Assembly: GCF_029873635.1 (NCBI RefSeq)
Contig: NC_080422.1
Location: 1,530,001-1,594,000 of the forward strand
Direction of reading: 5' to 3'
From: Malania oleifera
Lineage: Eukaryota > Streptophyta > Magnoliopsida > Santalales > Ximeniaceae
DNA length: 64,000 bases
The position numbers and the translations under genes were made by a program. Shown one piece after another: positions 57,297 through 64,000 of the stretch. Position 1 is the first letter of the stretch, and each line of letters begins with the position of its first letter. The notes beneath the pieces were generated by a model, which saw nothing but the letters and a program-made list of their open reading frames with translations, did no database searches and was not told the origin of the DNA.

Positions 57297-57995
57297 CATA
57301 ATATACTATAAATATCCTAGCTTCTGTACTGTTTATGACCTTTCTAAAAAATTACTGTAAAATCATACTTATTTTATGAAATAATAACATATTTTGACAT
57401 GCTGTTATAACATTAAACTTATACTCATGTCACACGAGTGAGTTCTACTCTGTATTATACTATTACATGCTATAAAATTTGTTTTCTCTGTTCAACACTT
57501 GTATTCCCAAAAACTATATTAATTCATAGATAAATTTCTGAAACATATACTATATAATAAACATTGAATTTTTCTGAAAATCCTGACTTAATCTATTCCT
57601 TTACCTGTTTTCTAAGAAGCCTGTAGAAAAACCTTAAATCACGCTTACAGCGTCTAGAACTCCAAATCCTTAAATTACATTATCCTCGATTTAAACAACT
57701 CAAACCCCTGTACATTACCATTTAACACCTTTCCTGGGTTCACATATTCCAAATAATTGCATAAAACCTAAAATAACTTACTTATCCTGATTTTGGGATG
57801 GTGCCCAAGAATCCAAATTAGTGATCTATTTCGATTGAGTTAAAGAGAATCTCCCCAGCATCAACGTGGTAACTTTTGATCGTCGAAATGGGGAAAAACG
57901 GAGCCGGATTTGTAGAGAGAAGGAGAAGAAACCGAAGCTTAGAGAGAGAAAACTGAAAAGAAATTGAAACCCTCGCTGGAAATATGATTTTTGCG

Positions 57996-58003
57996 TATAT
58001 ATA
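57996..58003 (-). promoter_or_regulatory. TATA box of LTR E
   Basis: The minus strand reads TATATATA downstream of the palindrome cluster. Confidence 0.6.
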
Positions 58004-58023
58004 GACCGCTGGCCACGTGGCTT

Positions 58024-58215
58024 CGTTGACGAGACACGTGTACTTGTCGACAAGTCGAAGAAGGGTGTTCGTCGACGAAGATAATGAGTTCGTCGACGAA
58101 CCCTTAATAACCTGATTTTCTTGCTCTCGGTATCTTCTCGTCGACGAGACACGTGTACTTCGTCGACGAGTTATAGAAGGACATTCGTCGAAGAGAACCC
58201 TAGGTTTGTCGACGA
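58024..58215 (-). promoter_or_regulatory. GTCGAC-core palindrome cluster, LTR E
   Basis: About eight variants of TCGTCGACGA, two of them next to an ACACGTGT box (G-box core). Confidence 0.8.
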
Positions 58216-58322
58216 ATTCTTGCTGATGTTCCTTAATATAATTTCTTTTCTTTTTTTTCTTTTCCTTTATTTTCCCTTTTTCCTTTATTATTTTATTGTT
58301 ATTATTTTTCCGGGTCTCTACA

Positions 58323-61300
58323 TGAGTTAGGGGACGAGTCAGGTCCAAGCAGCTTACGAGTAACTTACACCTCTAGAAAATATACATGCATGAACACTTG
58401 AACCCAATTTGAACTCATCTTCTTGAGCAGAAACTGTCTCTCTCGTGAGTGCAAATTCAATTCTCCAACAGTTGTTTAAGCGGACCTTATCCCTACAACT
58501 TATGTATCTCGAATAGTATTGCACGTGCCTTCAAATTAATTTTACCTCCCACATCTTGACCCTATTCAGATTTATCTACCAGACCCAGATGATCCTTATT
58601 GATTTCAATCACATACTTGGTCATTCAATTATTAGTACATTAAGAAAATTAGTTTCAAACAACTGTTGGTTCTGACATCACTTGTTAGCATTGGGAAGTC
58701 CATAAATGGGTTTGATATACATGGGTGAATATATCAACTTGACCCAAAAGGTTAAACTTATTGGATCTTGGTATATATATATATATATATATGTATACCT
58801 ATTTTTCATTATTTTTTCAATATTAAATAAATTCACAACTCAAATTCTCAAATATGAACATTTTCAAATCCCAATCAATTTACACAGATTTGTCATGTCT
58901 ATCAGTTCCCCATTTGTGGTTGCCAATATAACTAACTTGCGTTTCTCAAGTTAGGGTGTATATATGTATAAGGTTAGTGAGATTAGGGTGAGCGGATAAT
59001 TCTGCTGTCGAAGTTGAGTCTAGAAACGGAGAACATGAACATAAATAAAATGCAAATTTATGTGTGCCAAAAGTGCAATCCATCTGCTTCTGTGGATTAA
59101 TTTAGGCATGTGAATATTTAGAACAGCAGACCCGTGCAGCTTTGGGAGGCTAACCGGGAAAGGTAAATTACCAAACCCAAGGGCGCCTCCTTTCAACTCA
59201 TCTTTTTTATTATGAATGGTCCCTAGAAATATACAATCATCTTTAACACCAACACTAATTTAATCAAATCATTCACAAATAATTGCCAAATGATGCATCT
59301 CTGCTTTTCTGCAAAGCTGCTTTATTGAGATTCTTCTAAGATAACTTTAATTTCTGTGTAGTTTTAAAAGCACCATGAGAGACAGCAGTGGTGCTGTTCA
59401 TCCCAAATCATCCCTAACTCAATCCCTTGGCTGGTACAAGGGGCCAAACCTGCCCCGCAGAGGGACCTCTCAATGCTTTGGACCCATTCATCCCTAAAAC
59501 CCTTTAGGTTTGGTTGATCGTATCTTTTAGCATTTAAAAGAAAAAAACTTGTCAAACGATGTTTCATTTAACACTTTTTGAAATTGAAATTTGATGTCGC
59601 AATAATTTCACATTTTTTTTTTTTGAGAAGCAAAGATTCTCAGCACAATAATCTCATTCTTATGCTCGTCAATGGCTAAGTTTTGTTAAAATCTCATTCT
59701 TTTTTGTGCCTTATTTTTGAGACTAACCTTCATTATTTTGACTCGGGATTAATGTCACATGAAGTGTATTTTTAGGTGTGGGGGTGGGGAAAGAACTCGA
59801 GGGGAAAATTGAATACAGCGAATAGAATATAGAGAAAAGACTCGGATATTGTGAGCTGTTGCCACAAAAGCATGCCTGCAAGGGCCAGGAATTGAACCTT
59901 TCAAATATGCTAATCTCTTTAGTTCACCATCCCAAATTATTAAGGCCTTGCAACCAAATCTGTCTTGCACTATTCTGCTGTAAATCTGGTAAGTGAAATC
60001 ACAAACAAAGAAGATGCTTAAGAAAGCCTGCCTAGGGTCTTTAAGCCTATTCCAGGCTGCTTATTGGTCTGATGGATCCGATTCATTAGTGCTGATATAA
60101 TGACAACCTAAACCACTTCTGTAGCTTGGGGTAAGGTAATTTTGGTCCTATTGAACCAAACATAACATGGACATGTAGTGTACATTTTGGAAAATCTTCC
60201 AATGCAAATGAAACTTAAATATTCATATGAGAAAAGTATCCTATTCTTTAGAATGTTTATGATAATATTTTTGATCCAATAATCAAATGACATTTATGTT
60301 CTATTCTTTTCAAAGAACATGCTATCAATGCAGTATTTAAAATGATGGATTTTAAAATTTGAATTTGGGTTTGTGTGAATTTAGAAAATACTAATTTATT
60401 ATTATATTTTGTCCAAATTCACAAGTCCAAATTCAAATCTCACAATTGATGCTGCTTCCAATGCAAGACAAGAGAGACAATGTGTTCTAAAATTAGAATT
60501 ACATATATTTAGGTACATTCTTAACATAAAATTATATGATATCATGTTTTCCATGGAATCCCATTCACCCCTCCCAAAAAAATTTTACCCCTATGTTTAG
60601 ATAAGTCTTAGATTTGAAGTTGTGTTTGATTTGAATAAGATGTAATATAAAAGTGTATTAAAATTTATCAAAATTCTCTCAAATCCGAATCAAATATCTG
60701 AAATCAATGCTCCGTTACGGAGTTTCTCATCTTATGCCAAGAATAGGAAAGTAAATTTTCCACTAGGGCAAAAGTTGTATAGGTATTTCATATGGGAGTT
60801 GAGAATATTTTTTGCACAAGTAAATAGCTAGGCTTGTTGAAAATTGAGAGGAGAAAGTGGATAAACTTACCCATTAACCAAGTTGCTTACGTCCTTTAAA
60901 ATAAAATACAGGGAAAACGTAATTGTCTATGCAATAAATCATAATATTACTTGCTCTGCTGTATTCTACAATTCCCTATATTTCTAAATTTTTAATTATT
61001 TAATTGTATGACTATTATGAAATACTTGATGCGTAAGAATAGAACGGAATCCGCATAAATGAAATTGAATTTATTATTTAATTTCATATGTTCTCCATTT
61101 CATTTTTCACCACAGTTTTCTTTTCTATTCCGTTTCGTTTCACAAATCAAGCATTCAGCCCATCTCTTGTTTTTATTTTTTCGAAAAAGATTAAGTATTT
61201 TTAATCATCTTAAAACACTTCAAGTCCAAAACATTTTTTTTAAAAATTAATTTTAAATTAAAATTTAATTTCATCAATCCATTAACGTTATTTACAAATA

Positions 61301-63594
61301 ACATAGAAGAAGAAAATTAATTTTAAACATCGATAGACATTCCTAATCCATAGCTAAAGCACAAGGAATCATATATTATTATTATTATTATTAAAGGCAG
61401 ATTTTAATTGGACTGAAATTAGGCGTCGCCTATATGTCACATCAAAGGCAGAGGTACGTGATATATTGCATGTTTGAAACTATGACTTTTAATAATGTGC
61501 ACAGCGTAGCTACGTACGTATATAGGTGCATGCAAAATATTGAAACAGCCTTTATATATTGTGGCCTGCGGAGTTGCACGCGTCACCGATGCGTCAATAT
61601 TCCACAAGCAAAACAAATTAAAAGCTCAAGTTGATGAATTTTCGTCCGAAACAATTGATTACTTCTAAGTTTTATTTTGTTATAACCACCAAACCTGAGG
61701 TGTGAAAGCCAACTGACCATTGGCGTATTCTTGGTAATTCGTCGAAGAATCGAATCCCGGCCTTAGGACCATCAAAGTTTATAAATTGTCATTATTAGTT
61801 AAGCCAATCTCAATTAATTTAATTAATAAAGTAATTAAACATATTAAAATGTAAATTAATTAATTAATTAAAATAATGTTTTATTTTAACTAAATAATAT
61901 TAAAAAATTAAAATTCAACCACAACAACAACAGCACCATTAGTATTAGCAACACCAACACACATTAACGTGTATATATATAAAAATATGCTGCACCAACT
62001 GCAGGAAAGTGTTGTAAGGTGATGGATGGGCGGCTGAGTCAAGAGTTTGTTGTTCTGTCAATCGTCGACCAAACCAGAAGCCCCTCTCCCCATCATGAGC
62101 CGCGCGGAAATTAATCTCAGTCTCTCCGATTATGTGTTTATCTCCATCATTATACTGAAGACGCAATTCCTATCCCTCGTAACGGAATTGCCCCAAGCAC
62201 CACAACTTAATTTGGACTTTTATTTATTTATTTATTTATTTTAACATATAATTAATTAATTGAATTCGTATCATCATGTCTAGAGATATAATACGAAAAA
62301 GTGTTTTTTATTATTTATTATTGTTACCGCAAAATATATTGACCTTTCTTGAAGTTTGATGTAATGACATTGATGATCTTTCTTGAAGTTTCGCAAAATG
62401 ATACTGACCTTTTTTGAATTTAAAAAATTTGAAAGATATTTCCTGAGGGTGTAAGAATTTTAAAGATATCCCTCGAGATTTGCTAAAAAGACATAAATCT
62501 CTACTTGTATCTTGTAAAAAGATAAATTTATTAATTTTTTTTTAAAAAAATTATTAAATATTATATGCTTGCACGCACTATTTGCGGGTTTCACATCCTT
62601 AAGCTATATTAAAAAAAATATATAAAATTTTCAATTAACGAGGATATCCGTCCATCACTTTTGACTCTATAATCTTGCAATTTAATTGAGTCACTTTTAC
62701 TATTCACAACTATTAAAAGGTGCCGAATACGCGACGTGTCACAGAATCCTATAAAAAAGTATAAGCATCTGACATTTAATTTATATGCTCGGACTAATGT
62801 GCGTAAACATAAAATATATATTTTTAAAAAAGGCAATAGTAACAATAGTAATAATAATAATAATAAAAATTCAACCGTTATGGATGTCTCCGTGGGAGGA
62901 GGGAGAATAGTCCTACGCATAATGATATATAGGTAGGGAGAGAGAGTTAGCACTAAATACTAATTATAATAAATTGCCAAATTGGCAAACGGGTGGTGGG
63001 AATATCGTGTTATTGTGTCGTCCACAATTCTCCGCCTTTTGTTTTTTTCCGCCTCAGACGTGTGGGAGCGGCCACGTGTCCATTACTGACTTGTTGACTT
63101 GTTGGGGCCCAGTCCGTGGGATCCACACTAATTTTTTATTTATTTTACAATTAATTAATTAATTATTTATTTATTTAAGCATTTCCATGTTGGGGGAATT
63201 GGGCTCTGTGTGTGTGTGTGTGTGTTTTTTTTTAAATTTTAGATTGGACTAATTAAATCTCCAATCCACTCATAAAAAATTCAAAACATTTGGTAAAAGT
63301 AGTTTTGTTTTAAAACACAAAAATACGAAACATAAATTGTATGAATCTCCCATTAGATTTGTCAAACAAGACATAAATATTATCTTGTATTTTACAAAAA
63401 GATATGTCTTTCTATCAAATTTCATGAGAAGTTTGTAATATTTTTGAAATATTAGGAGAGGTCAATGAAAAAAGTCTTTATATTTTTGTTAAACGGTCCT
63501 CATAGGAGATAAGTATCTTTTTCCCTAAATATACTATGGTAATGTCATGAGTTGAGAATAACAGCGTTGAAGTATGAACTAGTTAGATTTAGAG
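58323..63594. other. Unique A+T-rich DNA, no gene recognised
   Basis: No frame has recognisable domain content. A TA microsatellite lies at 58772-58793, a TG run at 63206-63225 and ATT units at 61375-61393. Two related repeat patches are at 62330-62520 and 63370-63540. A G+C-rich block with a G-box lies at 63046-63120. Confidence 0.5.
63046..63120. promoter_or_regulatory. G-box / ABRE-like and W-box-like cluster
   Basis: CCACGTGTCC at 63072-63081 contains the G-box core CACGTG and an ABRE-like ACGTGTC. TTGAC words follow at 63094 and nearby. The block is G+C-rich in A+T-rich surroundings, as in plant promoters. No gene start is visible nearby. Confidence 0.3.
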
Positions 63595-64000
63595 TTTTTT
63601 TTTTGTAAAAGAGCGCGGCACCTCCATTTATTTATTAAGAAACCATCACTTTTGGCAGACGAATACTGTAGTTACAAATTAAAACCAACCAACCAAATTA
63701 GGACAAATAAAATAAAATATAACTAACAAAAGAGATAAAAACATAAAAACAACCAAAAACAAAGTGAAATATCACAAACGAAACTCTAGAGGTGAACTAA
63801 CATCGAACGGAAACAAGACCTCACCTATCCATTCAAAGGATACCTTTCAGATAACGTGGTAGAATGTGTTGTTCTTTGTAAATTACATTGTTTCCCATTT
63901 CTCCCTTTTTAGCAAGAAAATCAGCCACACTATTGTCTTCCCTATATTGATGCATCACCATGACATTCACTCATTCTAACTCTGCCACAATCTCCTCTCA
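63595..64000 (-). mobile_element. L1 LINE tail, copy 2, running off the window
   Basis: The T run at 63595-63604 is the poly(A) tail of a minus-strand LINE. On that strand the end of the RNase H-like domain reads YREDNSVADFLAKKGEM and NNVIYKEQHILPRYLKGIL, then a stop. It is the same family as 48782-49253, is less truncated, and has a TGA a few codons upstream. The 5' part lies outside the window. Confidence 0.87.

Larger units (their letters stand above)
56074..58322 (-). repeat. 5' LTR of gypsy fragment E
   Basis: 2249 bases. The minus-strand start is TGTAGAGACCCGG at 58322, the same as LTR D. The other end reads TATAACGACC, a decayed TGTAACGACC. It has a TATA box (57996-58003) and a palindrome cluster (58024-58215). 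It also has a 33-base tandem array (57180-57296) and a ~170-base duplicated block (near 56765 and 56905). Confidence 0.85.

Noticed and set aside
30888..58322. D as the 3' LTR of element J
   Set aside because: D starts TGTAGAGACC while J's 5' LTR starts TGTTGTAGTATG, with no similarity; D is followed by gypsy protein sequence.
57818..58348. 176-residue minus frame over the start of LTR E
   Set aside because: It reads the palindrome cluster and promoter of an LTR; Lys-Glu and Arg-Ser runs come from simple sequence.
59364..59970. Two minus-strand frames of 67 and 71 residues as host exons
   Set aside because: They have no splice context or recognisable motif and lie in A+T-rich DNA; evidence is too weak.

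Overview
This is intergenic or pericentromere-like DNA from a flowering plant, probably a eudicot; the species cannot be named from it. It contains Tekay/Del-type Ty3/gypsy chromoviruses with 2-2.5 kb LTRs, two Ty1/copia lineages, a SIRE-like solo LTR, a TRIM, a hAT-type non-autonomous element, L1 and RTE LINE tails, and long A+T-rich unique DNA. No complete host gene was found. There is one plausible host exon (about 28160-28400, minus) and one possible promoter near 63 kb. I saw no rRNA, tRNA, CRISPR array or bacterial feature.

Layout. 1-12183: an old gypsy LTR (667-1491 plus 11526-12183) carries a second LTR piece at its left (1-666). It is split by a nearly complete minus-strand chromovirus, element A (1492-11525, target duplication GTAAA). 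12184-13490: unique DNA. 13497-18375: a decayed copia element G (target duplication TTATG) inside a degenerate 200-250 bp tandem repeat that resumes on its far side. 18381-24390: A+T-rich DNA with GA and other simple repeats and a possible Tat-type gypsy remnant. 24394-26820: a non-autonomous LTR element H whose interior consists of three different tandem arrays. 26824-30882: unique DNA with an RTE LINE tail, a host-exon candidate, a 377 bp TRIM and a foldback element.

30888-58322 is a large nest built on one Tork-like copia element J (5' LTR 30888-31297). J is interrupted by gypsy element B (33689-44508, duplication GCGGG), which itself contains a SIRE-like solo LTR (39234-41124, AGAAT). J is next interrupted by solo LTR C (45173-50321), which contains solo LTR F (45793-48318, GTAAG) and a truncated L1 (48782-49253). 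It is then interrupted by a hAT-type element (50740-52089, ATGGCATC/T). Straight after its stop codon J meets a rearranged pair of gypsy fragments, D (plus) and E (minus), which are head to head with inverted LTRs. 58323-63594 is unique DNA, and a second L1 tail of the same family runs off the right edge.

The proteins are all mobile-element polyproteins (gag, protease, reverse transcriptase, RNase H, integrase, and a chromodomain in the gypsy elements). All are broken. Element A is the best preserved: one reading frame with nine in-frame stops and no frameshift. The observations most worth following are a promoter layout shared by unrelated LTRs (clusters of GTCGAC-core palindromes just upstream of the TATA box), a hairpin conserved in the leaders of A, B and E, the three-array element H, and the inverted D-E chimera.
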